36,341 nt of DNA from DRQF01 sp964559135 (GCA_964559135.1 CAZLGG010000034.1:1-36341); one strand, 5' to 3'. Positions 1-8,538 are shown, numbered from the stretch's first letter. Program-made: numbers and translations. Notes: a model not told the origin generated them from the sequence alone.

Positions 1-1763
1 CGAGTACAACCACGACCATCGGCCCCCAAGGAGGCACCGCGATGTCGGAGGATGGCCGATTTCGGCTGTGCATTCCTCCGGGCGCTCTGGCGACGCCGAC
101 GCCAATCGTCGTCAGCGGCCTCGATCCGTACAGTGTGGAGCGAAGCGATTCCACCGACCCCCTGGTTTTCGCGATGCCGGTGACAATCAAGTTTCAGGAC
201 GATATGATCAACTTATGTAGAGGCTTATATATCGTCGACTTAACCCAGGGAACCCCGACGACTCTCAGCAACCAGATGACGATCATGGAAGCGAATGGCG
301 AACGAATCGTTTCCGCCGAGACATCGCTCATCTCACCGGAATCGGTCTTTCAGAGAACCGTTGCTTTCGACCTTTCCATCGGTGGGATGGACCCCCTCCC
401 CATCGAACAGGGCATGACGGTGACCGTGCCGGTCGAGTTCCACAACAGCACCGGTGGGCCTCTGACGGCGGAATGGAGGGTCGACTCGACTGACTACTCG
501 GTGGAGCATTCCACAGCGCCGCCGTTCCCGTCGGCGATGTCCATGATGTTCATTCCTCTGGCGGCCACCGATTCGTTCGAAGTCACATGCGCGGCCGGTA
601 ACCCGCCCAGCGGCACCGTCACCGTGACGATTCGTACGACGAGTCCCATGTCCACCAACAACATTTCCCCCATCACTGCGGTTTGCAAAAGGAACGTCAC
701 CTGCACCTCTTCCGGGATGCCCGGGGGAGTGATCGTCGGGCCCCAACCCGTCTACATCGATCTCCCGGATTTGGAATCCCCCGAAAACATCGACGTGGTT
801 CCTTTTCCCACCTCGGGCCCCCCGGAAAACGTGAAGATTGACGTCGCGGGGGCCCCCGTCGGCACCACGGGCATGGTGTTTCAGCGCGTCGACGGCGTCA
901 CGGGACAAGTGCTGATCGACATTCAGTACCCGGACGCACCCGGCACCCCATTCCCTACAGCCGCGTTTGACGCCTTTCGATTGGAGCCCAGCGCGAACGG
1001 GGCCTCAGCCGGAGCTCTTTCGCTCTCCGGCGTCAACCGATTCGTCGTCACGTTGGACCCGAACGGGGACCCGGAGCCCGTTGGACAATTCAGCTTCGGC
1101 TCCTATCCCCATTCCACATTGATCGGGAACGACCCCACACTCGGCGCCGTCTACATCCGCCCTTTCGGGTTGGATCTTGTCCGCCCTGACCCCCAGTTGG
1201 GAACGTTCGTCATCGAAGACAACGCCGTCTCACTCCAGCAGGACCTCCGAAGCGTCGTCGCCAACCCTGCAGCCGATGAATTCGTGGGACTGCGATCCAA
1301 CGGTGGGCTCGTCTGGATTCAGGCCCCGCCCGGCGGTCCGGTCACTGAGACGATGATCCTCAGCACAGCGGCGAATCACGGCCGTCTCCGCTGGGACCCC
1401 GCGGGGGGAATCGGAGCCTTCAGCGATTTCGTTCAATCGACGGTGACGGCATTCTCCTGGACCGGCAACGGCCCCCCCGTGATCCTCGACACCGCCAACG
1501 TGGGCTCGGGTCCGGTCGGATTGGGGGTTCGCGGACACAGGATCGCCGCGGCGGGGTTCAACGATGACACCCTCACCCGCATGGAGTTGGATCCGTCGAC
1601 CGGCCTGTTCACGACGGTCGAGATCGTACCGAACCCCTTTGCTGCGGACGGCGCCACCCAACCCGGTCACATTCGGTTCATCACGCCCCAAGCGGTGGCG
1701 ATCAGCTACAACGGCTCCGGAGGGATCGGCGTCATTCCGGATTTCTATCCTTCTTTACCGTGA
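1..1763 (+). CDS. Secreted-type protein, ZU5-like start and propeller-like end (5' partial)
   Basis: The frame is open from the left edge (first full codon at 3) to TGA at 1761-1763. The ATG at 42 is internal, because residues before it belong to a recognisable domain: GPQGGTAMSEDGR followed by CIPPGAL fits the ZU5 pattern (GG-T, then DGR, then IPPGAL), a beta domain found in surface and cytoskeletal proteins. A Cys-containing beta-rich middle (about residues 120-240 of the visible part) looks like an Ig/TIG-type sandwich. The last 250 residues contain repeated strands with GSGPVGLGV and DDTLTRMELDP, as in YncE/SMP-30-like beta-propellers. No catalytic motif is seen. The upstream part, presumably with a signal peptide, is missing. 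Role is unknown; an extracellular adhesive or structural role is an inference. It converges on the kinase gene with only 9 bp between the stop codons. Confidence 0.75.
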   Translation, partial: STTTTIGPQGGTAMSEDGRFRLCIPPGALATPTPIVVSGLDPYSVERSDSTDPLVFAMPVTIKFQDDMINLCRGLYIVDLTQGTPTTLSNQMTIMEANGERIVSAETSLISPESVFQRTVAFDLSIGGMDPLPIEQGMTVTVPVEFHNSTGGPLTAEWRVDSTDYSVEHSTAPPFPSAMSMMFIPLAATDSFEVTCAAGNPPSGTVTVTIRTTSPMSTNNISPITAVCKRNVTCTSSGMPGGVIVGPQPVYIDLPDLESPENIDVVPFPTSGPPENVKIDVAGAPVGTTGMVFQRVDGVTGQVLIDIQYPDAPGTPFPTAAFDAFRLEPSANGASAGALSLSGVNRFVVTLDPNGDPEPVGQFSFGSYPHSTLIGNDPTLGAVYIRPFGLDLVRPDPQLGTFVIEDNAVSLQQDLRSVVANPAADEFVGLRSNGGLVWIQAPPGGPVTETMILSTAANHGRLRWDPAGGIGAFSDFVQSTVTAFSWTGNGPPVILDTANVGSGPVGLGVRGHRIAAAGFNDDTLTRMELDPSTGLFTTVEIVPNPFAADGATQPGHIRFITPQAVAISYNGSGGIGVIPDFYPSLP

Positions 1764-1772
1764 ACTCCGGCA

Positions 1773-4730
1773 TCACTCATCGATGTGGAGAACCAGACGA
1801 AAGCCGACGAACCCATGGGACTCGTTCTCTCCCAGTCCGAAGGTCGATCGGCTCTCGAAACCCTGGGGCTCCGCGTGGGCCCAACTGCCCCCGTGAACGG
1901 CACGCTGGAGGCGCTCCTCCCAGAACCAGCTGGAGGCGAATTCGGCGACGCCGCCCGCCGTGTCCAGGAGCCCCCGGGCTGTCTCGTCGATGGGAAACCT
2001 CAAGACCGGCTCGATCCTGGGCTTCTGCCTCGCGAAACAGGACTTGCAAAACGTCGGCCGAAAGTCGCGCCCCCAGGGATAGCGCCACCGGGGAAGGACC
2101 CAGCCCGTGGCGGTCTGCCAGTCTCTGCTGCTCGGCAACGTGAAACGCCACGGTTGGCCCCGTTCTCGTGCACGGCGTGTCCGCCACGCCGCGTAAGCCG
2201 TCGCCTGTTTCCATGTCACCTGAACGATCGGCAGATCAGGGCGAACCCCCGGCGGTCTTCGCGCCGTACCATCCGCGGCGAGCCACTCCGCGCCGGGTTG
2301 CGGCAGGCGAGCGGACAGCGGCAGCCCGGCGACGGCGTCATCGGCTCGAAGAAACTCCATGTACTCACCGACCGTGACCTCACGATCCATGATGCGTAGT
2401 CGACGGTAGTCCGTGGTGAACAGGGAAACGAAGGCGTCCGGCCACGCGTCGGAGGGATCCAGGCGGACGTCCGGCAAACGATCAGGCAAGTTGCGCGCGT
2501 CGAGAAGAATGCGCATGGGAAGGTAGCCGTCGGCGCGGATCAACAAAACGACAGCATCTCCCGGAACGGCGACGTTCTCGAGAGGTGCGGTGCCGAGAAA
2601 GGACTGCGGCCCGTGCAGGAGAGGGGAGCGGGACGGCCTGAGCACCGCGCCCGGCGGCAGGTGACGAGAGAGAAGTCGCCCGTCGCGCCACAGCGTGACG
2701 GAGCCGCCCCCGGCGGCAAGAAACTCCCTCGCGTTTCCGAGCACGACTTCACCGACAGAAAGCTCGAAGGTGGATCGCCTCCCTTCCTCCATCACCAGGC
2801 AGGAATGGGGGCCGGGCTCCGCCAGCAGATCCTCCGCGACGCCCACCTCCGGCACGGGGGCGCCGTCGATCTCGAGCAGCCGCGCGCCACGGGCGATCCC
2901 GGGCTTCGTCGAATCCAGGACGAAGACGGCCCCCTCGAGAGGAGCTCCCTCCAGGGCAACGACGAGGTCCTCCGGCATGATGCCCTTTTCCGGTCGCATC
3001 ACACGAAGTGCAAGAGCCCCGGGCTTCACACCCTCGGGAAGACCTCGGAAGGGAAGCGCGATGATCCGCGAGTCCTTCGTGTCCGCCACGTCGCGCAGGT
3101 TGCGGTGCACGAAGGCGTCCACCCGTGCGCCCGGAGGGTCGATGTTCACCGAGATGGGAATACGGGGGCGGACAGCCCGCCCCCAACGGCCGTCCGGGCC
3201 GTCGAGATCCAGTACGCGACGGGCGAAGAACGCCATCATGCGATCATCCGACCGCCCCGCGGCCAGTCGCCACCGCTGAAAAAACAGGCGAGCCCGGAGA
3301 GCATCCGCGCCTTCGACACGGCCGTCCAGTTCCTCCGCGGCGCGAAGGGTTTCCAGAATCTCCAAGGAGACCAGCTCCAGCTCGGTCTCCGCGCTCTCCA
3401 CCCGCGACTTGAGGGCTTCGAAGCGGTCGCGGAGGGCTGCGTCGGGCGGGGAGGCGAAAAATTGGCGACGGACCTTTTCGAACTCGATGATCGTGTTCGG
3501 CAGCTCTTCGGCGTCCCGCTCGAACGTGGCGAGGCGAGCTCTGGCATCGGCGATGAGCTTCGATGCCGCGACGGCACGCCGCGCCGCCGCGTCGCGCCGT
3601 CGCACCTCGTCCCTGACCGCGACCCCGACCACGAGAACGAGAACAGCCAGGAGAGCAGCGCTTGCCGCTGGATGGCGGCGGCCCCATCGGAGGGTCCGCC
3701 GCCGCCAACCGGGCGGACCGGCGACCACATCACGACCCTCGAGGACGGCCTGCAGATCGTCCCGAAAGGCCGCCGCGTCCGGATATCGATGAGCCGGTTT
3801 CTTCTCCATGGCCCGACGAATCACGAGGGCGAGATTGCGGGGGACCCTCGGGTTCAAACGCTCCACGTCCGTGGGTTCGTCGACGAGAATGCGGCGAAAG
3901 AGATCCTGAATCGTCGAGGCGTCGAACGGCGGGCGGCCGGTCAAAGCTTCGTAGAGGCTGGCACCCAAGGAATAGACATCCGAGAGGGGGCCGACGTCAC
4001 CGTCCTGTCCTCGGATCTGTTCCGGTGCGGCGTAATGGGGCGAGCCGATGAACTGCCCCGTCATGGAGAGCGAACTCTTCTCCACGCCCCGGGTGAGGCC
4101 GAAGTCGATCAGCACCGCGCGCCCTTCATCGGTGACCAGGATATTGGACGGCTTGACGTCGCGATGCACGATGCCGATCTCATGAGCGTCAACCAAGGCG
4201 TCGGCGAGGGAGGCCGCCCATGCGACGACCTGGAAAACCTCCGGGTGCTCCTCCGTGACGACGACACCCAAGTCGCGCCCGGAGAGTTTTTCCATGACGA
4301 TGTAGCTGAAGTGCTCCGTCTCACCGACGTCTTCGACTCGGACGATATGGGGGTGATCCAGGCGGGCGAGAGCCTCCCCTTCGCGGCGAAACCGTTTCAC
4401 CATATTCGGCCCGGCTGCGCTCCGATGGAGGGTCTTGATGGCGACGACGGCGCCGTCGGATTGGCGACGAGCGTTCCACACCTGTCCCATGCCCCCCTGC
4501 CCGAGCAAGCGATCGACGATGTATCCCGGAACGTGGACGGGGGCGATCTCCTCGTGTTCCGCGTCGAAGGCATGCAGGCGTGCCAGCCGCCGCCGGAGGG
4601 CTTCTTGGTGTTCGGGATAGCGCTCGACGAGATCTTCCGGCCTCCCCTCTCCGGCGTCCGCGGCGATGAGGATCTCCGCCAGGGCGGCCTCGATCTCGTC
4701 GAGAGGGCGTTCATCGGCGGAATCGTGCAT
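1773..4730 (-). CDS. Membrane Ser/Thr protein kinase with C-terminal FGE/SUMF1-like domain
   Basis: A 985-aa Hanks-type kinase. Residues 1-65 are a helical leader common in planctomycete kinases. The kinase domain (about 69-332) has the Gly loop LGQGGMGQVW, VAIK Lys99, HRDVKPSN (D191, K193, N196) and DFG 209-211, so it should be active. A transmembrane helix lies at about 354-372, followed by a coiled coil (about 375-470), a PEGA-like stretch (VNIDPPGARV) and a PDZ-like segment. The last 206 residues (about 780-985) are an FGE-sulfatase fold (REVTVGEY, PIVQVTW, PWG, HGGSW, GFRLV). The FGE active-site cysteines expected after GGS are absent, so this domain is probably a binding or sensing module. 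The frame stays open to 4871, but that would run through the divergent sigma gene. MHDSADERP at 4730 is preferred; MRTLGRTV at 4775 is possible. Kinase inside and FGE-like domain outside suggests a transmembrane sensor working with the adjacent ECF sigma factor. Confidence 0.88.
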   Translation of the reverse strand: MHDSADERPLDEIEAALAEILIAADAGEGRPEDLVERYPEHQEALRRRLARLHAFDAEHEEIAPVHVPGYIVDRLLGQGGMGQVWNARRQSDGAVVAIKTLHRSAAGPNMVKRFRREGEALARLDHPHIVRVEDVGETEHFSYIVMEKLSGRDLGVVVTEEHPEVFQVVAWAASLADALVDAHEIGIVHRDVKPSNILVTDEGRAVLIDFGLTRGVEKSSLSMTGQFIGSPHYAAPEQIRGQDGDVGPLSDVYSLGASLYEALTGRPPFDASTIQDLFRRILVDEPTDVERLNPRVPRNLALVIRRAMEKKPAHRYPDAAAFRDDLQAVLEGRDVVAGPPGWRRRTLRWGRRHPAASAALLAVLVLVVGVAVRDEVRRRDAAARRAVAASKLIADARARLATFERDAEELPNTIIEFEKVRRQFFASPPDAALRDRFEALKSRVESAETELELVSLEILETLRAAEELDGRVEGADALRARLFFQRWRLAAGRSDDRMMAFFARRVLDLDGPDGRWGRAVRPRIPISVNIDPPGARVDAFVHRNLRDVADTKDSRIIALPFRGLPEGVKPGALALRVMRPEKGIMPEDLVVALEGAPLEGAVFVLDSTKPGIARGARLLEIDGAPVPEVGVAEDLLAEPGPHSCLVMEEGRRSTFELSVGEVVLGNAREFLAAGGGSVTLWRDGRLLSRHLPPGAVLRPSRSPLLHGPQSFLGTAPLENVAVPGDAVVLLIRADGYLPMRILLDARNLPDRLPDVRLDPSDAWPDAFVSLFTTDYRRLRIMDREVTVGEYMEFLRADDAVAGLPLSARLPQPGAEWLAADGTARRPPGVRPDLPIVQVTWKQATAYAAWRTRRARERGQPWRFTLPSSRDWQTATGWVLPRWRYPWGRDFRPTFCKSCFARQKPRIEPVLRFPIDETARGLLDTAGGVAEFASSWFWEERLQRAVHGGSWAHAEPQGFESRSTFGLGENESHGFVGFRLVLHIDE

Positions 4731-4790
4731 GGCCCGAGCGTCGCACAGGCTGACTGTTCTGCCAAGAGTGCGCATGTCCGCGAAAGTCGG

Positions 4791-4798
4791 TCTATACT
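4791..4798. promoter_or_regulatory. Shared TATA core of a divergent kinase/sigma promoter region
   Basis: The 74-bp gap between the kinase start (4730) and the sigma start (4805) holds tctatact. On the plus strand TATACT (4793-4798) is a good -10 box ending six bases before the sigma ATG, so transcription would begin at or next to the start codon. On the minus strand the overlapping TATAGA (4796-4791) can serve the kinase gene. No convincing -35 was found on either strand and there is no Shine-Dalgarno before 4805. This is an inference from short motifs. Confidence 0.35.
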
Positions 4799-4804
4799 CG
4801 TCGT

Positions 4805-5395
4805 ATGGAGACCGGTTTCGAAGACCTCTTGCGACGGGCCCAGGCCGGTGACGCCGAAGCGATGGGAGCACTCCTGGCCCCGTATCTGCCCGCTCTGAAG
4901 GCTTTTGTGCGCCTTCATCTGGAGAACGCCGTGGCGCGAAGGGAATCGACGGCGGACGTCGTGCAGTCGGTGTGCGGGGACGTGCTGGTCGACATCAGGG
5001 ATTTCCGGTCGGACAGCGAGCGCGCCTTCAAGGCATGGCTGTTCACGGCGGCGGCCCACAAGCTCCGGAACAAGTCCGCTTATCATACGGCCGCGCGCCG
5101 CGACGTGTTCCGGGAGCGGCCGACGCCCGCCGACGCCGACGTCGACCACGCGGAGATTCTTGATCGCTACAGTCGCGTGGTCTCGCCCTCTCGCGCCGCC
5201 GCGACCCGTGACGAGCTCACTCGCTTCGAGAGAGCCTTCGACGCCCTTCCCCCCGACTACCGCGCCGTGATCGCCCACGTCTGCATCGCGGGACTCAGTT
5301 ATGCCGAGACCGCCGTTCTCCTCGGGCGCAGCGAGGATTCCGTCCGCCAACTCCTCCACCGCGCCCGGGCCCGCCTCGCCACCCTCCTTGATTGA
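4805..5395 (+). CDS. ECF-type RNA polymerase sigma factor
   Basis: A 196-aa protein with sigma-70 region 2 (about 5-100; TADVVQSVCGDVLVDI and AFKAWLFTAAAHKLRNK) and region 4 (about 133-195; FDALPPDYRAVIAHVCIAGLSYAETA then SEDSVRQLLHRARARL, the helix-turn-helix that reads the -35 box). There is no region 1.1 or 3, as expected for ECF sigmas. No anti-sigma gene is adjacent; instead a transmembrane Ser/Thr kinase is divergent. This matches planctomycete ECF groups thought to be controlled by phosphorylation. The ATG at 4805 has no Shine-Dalgarno and a TATACT box ends at 4798, so the message may be leaderless. Confidence in the family is high; the target promoters are unknown. Confidence 0.92.
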   Translation: METGFEDLLRRAQAGDAEAMGALLAPYLPALKAFVRLHLENAVARRESTADVVQSVCGDVLVDIRDFRSDSERAFKAWLFTAAAHKLRNKSAYHTAARRDVFRERPTPADADVDHAEILDRYSRVVSPSRAAATRDELTRFERAFDALPPDYRAVIAHVCIAGLSYAETAVLLGRSEDSVRQLLHRARARLATLLD

Positions 5396-5423
5396 ACCCA
5401 GCCACGGTCGCCCCCTCCGCCGG

Positions 5424-5618
5424 GTGCGCCTCCGATGTCTACAAGGTGGTGGCGCACCGGTGACCCACCTGCCATCGCCACGAGATCCCCGCCTCCGGCT
5501 CGCCGCGGCCATTCCCATGACTCCGGAAGCCTACCAGCGCCTGGTGGAGCCCGAACTCATCCGCCTCGGCCTCGTCGTCGATACGCCTCGGGGCCTCATG
5601 CTCCCCCCTCCGGGATGA
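5424..5618 (+). CDS. RuvB C-terminal-domain-like small protein or remnant
   Basis: This frame encodes about 64 aa ending at TGA 5616-5618. The segment LAAAI, then EP-LI, G and TPRG aligns without gaps over 37 residues to the C-terminus of Escherichia coli RuvB as I remember it (LAAAIGEE..., EPYLIQ, QRTPRGRM), with about 16 identities. A weaker match (LRCLQ-GGGAPV against LLAVID-FGGPV) lies just upstream. That part of RuvB is the winged-helix DNA-binding domain. The AAA+ ATPase part is absent, and the RTPRGR motif is changed to DTPRGL, losing two arginines. GTG codons at 5424 or 5460 are possible starts; an AAGG lies at 5443-5446, rather far from 5460. It begins 28 bp after the sigma gene in a different frame. 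It could be a stand-alone RuvB_C-domain protein or a decayed fragment. The homology is more certain than expression. Confidence 0.5.
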   Translation: MRLRCLQGGGAPVTHLPSPRDPRLRLAAAIPMTPEAYQRLVEPELIRLGLVVDTPRGLMLPPPG

Positions 5619-5675
5619 GCACGTCGCGTCAGGCTGAAAACCGGTTCGCACGAGGGAGGGCGGGAGCGACATCGG

Positions 5676-7547
5676 TCACTTCCGTGGGATGTCCTTCGCT
5701 CGGAATCGGACCTCGATGCGGCGGCCTTTGGCGAAGTCACCCGTCAGAGGCAGGAGGATGAAATTGTCAGTGATCACCGGCGCGATGGCCGCCCCTGGGC
5801 CGTTCTCGCTCGCGAGGATTTCGACGTCCTCGATGCGATGGGGAAGAATCGCCATGGGAGGTCGCCGCCAGCGACCATCGCGATGAGTCACGAGAGTGTA
5901 GACGTAGTCGTGGCCGTCGCGGAGAAGTGTCTGCGACCAGGCCGGCTCGATCACCTGCTTCGGCCGAACCTCCCAGGCTGGATCTCCATAGAAGGCCACC
6001 GTGTCCCGATCCCAGAGAAGCCCCAGGGCTTCGCGGCCACCGATCCCGTGTTCCGCGGCGAGTTCCCCCAACAACATCGGGTGATTCTCGACATTCCATC
6101 TCGACAGATTCACCGAAGCCGCTTCGGGGTACTCCGTGACCAGGCGATGAACCAGCGACTGGTTGTTCAGGTAGAATGCCTCCGCCAGCGTGTGCCGTCC
6201 CTGGCCCTCTACGAATCTTTCGAGCGTCCCCCACCCGCCGGCGCCGAACCAGGTGGACACCACGTAACCCACCAGTTGATCGACGCCTGCGCTGTGCATC
6301 CACGCCAACGCCATCGAGTCCCGATCCTCGATCAGCCCCATCAGGCAGTTCCCGGCGGCGACGTAGACCTTCGCATCGGGCGCATCGATGTCGAACCGCC
6401 GCCCCTGGAGGTCAAGTCCGAAGAGATGTCCTTTCTCGCAGCGGAATTGACCATTGCGATAGCTGTACCCGATCTGCCAGTCGTGTTGGGTCGCGTGTCC
6501 GCTCGTGGCGAAAAGCTGGGGGCGATAGGCATTCAGGACGTCCACCAGAGCGGCCGTGGTGTCGTCAGGAGCGGGAAGCCGCCTCGCGGGCCGGCCCGGC
6601 TTCTTGACCCACTTCGTGTTCTTCTTCGTCTCGCTGTAAGTGATGCCCTCTTCGAACGCGTTCAGGTCCAGGCCGTATCCGGCCGCGGCCCGCGTCACGA
6701 GCAGGGGGCGCTCTCTCCTGGCGATGCGCAGGGCATCTGAGGCCTCGTAACCGGTCAGGATGCCCCAGATCACATCGGTGTACGGATCCGCGTCCAGGTG
6801 CCGTGACATCCGGTGCACGGCGATCACGAAATCCCGTCCGGCTTCTTCAGGTCGAGCCACGAAGCACGCGTATTTGGGGAAGACCTGAGCGAGGGTCTTC
6901 AGAGCGTCATTGACCTGCGATGAAAAGACGATGACCGAGGCGTCGTGCTTCTTGACAAGAGCGTCCACGACCTTCCTCCAGCTCGCGTCCATGAACGTCG
7001 GCTTGCTGACGACCACGGCGTAGTCGCCTCGACCCTTCGTCAATTCGACCTTTCCTCCAGGGGATGTTCCCGGAGGCAAGAGGCACTGGACCTCCAGACG
7101 ACGGAGCCAGTAGGCGGTCTGCCCTCCGACGAAGCGGAGTTGGAGGGAGTTGCGACCCGGTTTCAACATCTTCGTGATCGTGAGTCGATCCGTCGTATAG
7201 CCGTGAGCGCCGACCTCCCAAGCTCTCATGAAAGGCCGTCCGTTGACAAGGATCGAAATCCGCGAATTGCCTCCGAACTCGACGGGAGCGCCGGCGGACA
7301 GATGGTCGATCTCGAGCACGGCCTGTCTCGGCTTCGCCGGGATCTCGAAGGTCGCCGTCAAACCGCTGGCTCCCACGGCATAAAAGACGATGCTCTTGTG
7401 ATCTTGGGGATTGAACGGCGCATCGACGGTCTCGACCTGCATGTTCGTCTCGCACGAGCCCGACGAGTTATCCAGCCTGAAGATCTCCTTGACGTCCTGT
7501 TGCGGAGTCGTGAGGCAGCAAAGGGCCACCCATATCATTGCGTTCAT
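5676..7547 (-). CDS. Secreted clan-CD cysteine peptidase-like protein (gingipain/C25-like)
   Basis: A 623-aa protein. The start at 7547 is fixed by AGGAG at 7556-7560, eight bases upstream, and by a short hydrophobic signal segment (MNAMIWVALCCLT). The longer open frame to 7748 encodes nothing signal-like. Residues about 55-160 form a galactose-binding-like beta domain (SRISILVNGRPF, NSLQLRFVGG). Residues about 175-450 resemble the caspase-like fold of clan CD: a Rossmann-type strand order, SGHA with candidate catalytic His351, and AAGNC with candidate catalytic Cys401, spaced and placed at strand ends as in gingipains. The C-terminus is beta-rich. It is the last gene of a minus-strand block, 202 bp after the methyltransferase. 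Substrate is unknown. Family assignment is by motif geometry, so a non-peptidase relative is possible. Confidence 0.7.
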   Translation of the reverse strand: MNAMIWVALCCLTTPQQDVKEIFRLDNSSGSCETNMQVETVDAPFNPQDHKSIVFYAVGASGLTATFEIPAKPRQAVLEIDHLSAGAPVEFGGNSRISILVNGRPFMRAWEVGAHGYTTDRLTITKMLKPGRNSLQLRFVGGQTAYWLRRLEVQCLLPPGTSPGGKVELTKGRGDYAVVVSKPTFMDASWRKVVDALVKKHDASVIVFSSQVNDALKTLAQVFPKYACFVARPEEAGRDFVIAVHRMSRHLDADPYTDVIWGILTGYEASDALRIARRERPLLVTRAAAGYGLDLNAFEEGITYSETKKNTKWVKKPGRPARRLPAPDDTTAALVDVLNAYRPQLFATSGHATQHDWQIGYSYRNGQFRCEKGHLFGLDLQGRRFDIDAPDAKVYVAAGNCLMGLIEDRDSMALAWMHSAGVDQLVGYVVSTWFGAGGWGTLERFVEGQGRHTLAEAFYLNNQSLVHRLVTEYPEAASVNLSRWNVENHPMLLGELAAEHGIGGREALGLLWDRDTVAFYGDPAWEVRPKQVIEPAWSQTLLRDGHDYVYTLVTHRDGRWRRPPMAILPHRIEDVEILASENGPGAAIAPVITDNFILLPLTGDFAKGRRIEVRFRAKDIPRK

Positions 7548-7689
7548 CGAACTTGCTCCTATCAAGTCAGCCTCGTGCCCCCCCCGGTGCCTAACGCTCC
7601 TCTCGGCGAGGGGTTCAAGCGAGGCGGGTGGCAAGGCCGGCACGGACGCACCGGCTAGGCCGTCGCGGGAAGGGGGGCAGACCTGGGAG

Positions 7690-7719
7690 CAGGGCCCGGA
7701 CGGCGACGACCCGGGCCTG
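7690..7719. repeat. GC-rich inverted repeat between methyltransferase and peptidase genes
   Basis: The left arm 7690-7699 and right arm 7711-7719 pair over nine base pairs with one bulged G at 7694 and an 11-base loop. It lies in the 202-bp gap between the methyltransferase stop and the peptidase start. No T-run follows on the minus strand, so it is not a standard intrinsic terminator. It could be an RNA-processing or attenuation hairpin, or chance in GC-rich DNA. Confidence 0.35.
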
Positions 7720-7749
7720 AACTCGCGGCGCGCCCTCCAGCGGCTCACG

Positions 7750-8538
7750 TCAGGCTGAAGCCGGTTTGAGCATCGCGATGCCGTCCTCGATGGGATACGC
7801 GTGGTCGCAGGTCTCGCAGACGAGGCCCGTTCTCAACTGAAGAGGCCCGCGACAGGTGGGGCACGCCAGGTATTCCAGACTGCGTTCCACCACCGACACC
7901 TCCGAAGCAACCCGCACGTCCCGGCTGGGTTCGCAGGTCCCTTCGGCGGCCCCGTCCGCCCACCGGTAGACCCGCATCACCATGGCTTCCCGGCCCGGGT
8001 GGGACGGCGTCCCGCTGCCCTTGTAGACGAGCTGGAGGCCGTCGAACATCTCATCGAGGCGCTCTTCGCTGAAGACGATGGGTTCGCAGGGAGTGGCCTC
8101 GCCGCCGATGTCCACGTTCAGGTGAATCCATCCTCCCGGCTTGATCACACGCCGGAATTCCTTGACGACGCTTTCGGGGTCGTAGCAGTGATCCAGCATG
8201 TTGATGGAGAAGACGTGATCGACGGCTCCCGTGCGCAAAGGAAGGTGTTCCGCCATGCAATCCACGCACAACACCTTCTTGGGCGTCTCCGATTGCAACA
8301 ACTGCTCGCGCCGGTATTCCCGCATGCAACAGTCGAGCATGAAGCCCGCCCGGGCCGGATAGAACTCCACGAACGGCCTGGGTCCGCATCCGACGTCGAC
8401 GATGACCTTGTCCTCGTAGGGCGTCATGTCCACGCCGTCGACGTTCACATCGCGGAGGAAGGCTTCCCCCTTCTCCGCCCGCATCGCCACCCATTCCTGG
8501 ACTTCCGCCGCCTGCTTTTCGATCTCTTTGGAGTCCAT
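7750..8538 (-). CDS. SAM-dependent methyltransferase with C-terminal Trm112-like zinc ribbon
   Basis: A 262-aa class I methyltransferase. Motif I is IVDVGCGP (46-53). An acidic residue follows in motif II (FMLDC). Motif IV is about DHVFSINMLDHCYDP, followed by EFRRVIKPGGWIHLNVD, the usual methyltransferase-11 pattern. The last about 43 residues are a Trm112/zinc-ribbon module: C226-P-T-C229 and C241-E-T-C244, ending AYPIEDGIAMLKP. Such fusions often modify small molecules, lipids or sugars, but the substrate cannot be inferred. GAGG four bases before the ATG at 8538 supports the start. It is 80 bp downstream of the five-cysteine protein and probably shares its transcript. Confidence 0.85.
   Translation of the reverse strand: MDSKEIEKQAAEVQEWVAMRAEKGEAFLRDVNVDGVDMTPYEDKVIVDVGCGPRPFVEFYPARAGFMLDCCMREYRREQLLQSETPKKVLCVDCMAEHLPLRTGAVDHVFSINMLDHCYDPESVVKEFRRVIKPGGWIHLNVDIGGEATPCEPIVFSEERLDEMFDGLQLVYKGSGTPSHPGREAMVMRVYRWADGAAEGTCEPSRDVRVASEVSVVERSLEYLACPTCRGPLQLRTGLVCETCDHAYPIEDGIAMLKPASA

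Noticed and set aside
2613..4898. A 761-codon open frame on the plus strand opposite the kinase
   Set aside because: It mirrors the kinase gene, has no domain or signal, and its Arg/Gly/Asp-rich sequence is what high third-position GC produces on the opposite strand.
5435..5761. A 108-codon plus-strand frame starting at ATG 5435
   Set aside because: It overlaps the RuvB-like frame and the end of the peptidase gene and has an Arg/Ser/Pro-rich shadow-like composition.
7690..7719. The GC-rich hairpin as a terminator for the methyltransferase gene
   Set aside because: No T-run follows on either strand; kept only as an inverted repeat.
5626..7765. A near-repeat of about 20 bp (cgtcaggctgaa then ccggtt) at 5626 and 7747
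   Set aside because: The 7747 copy is the coding 3' end of the methyltransferase; only 12 bases match exactly, and there is no flanking duplication or mobile gene, so chance is adequate.
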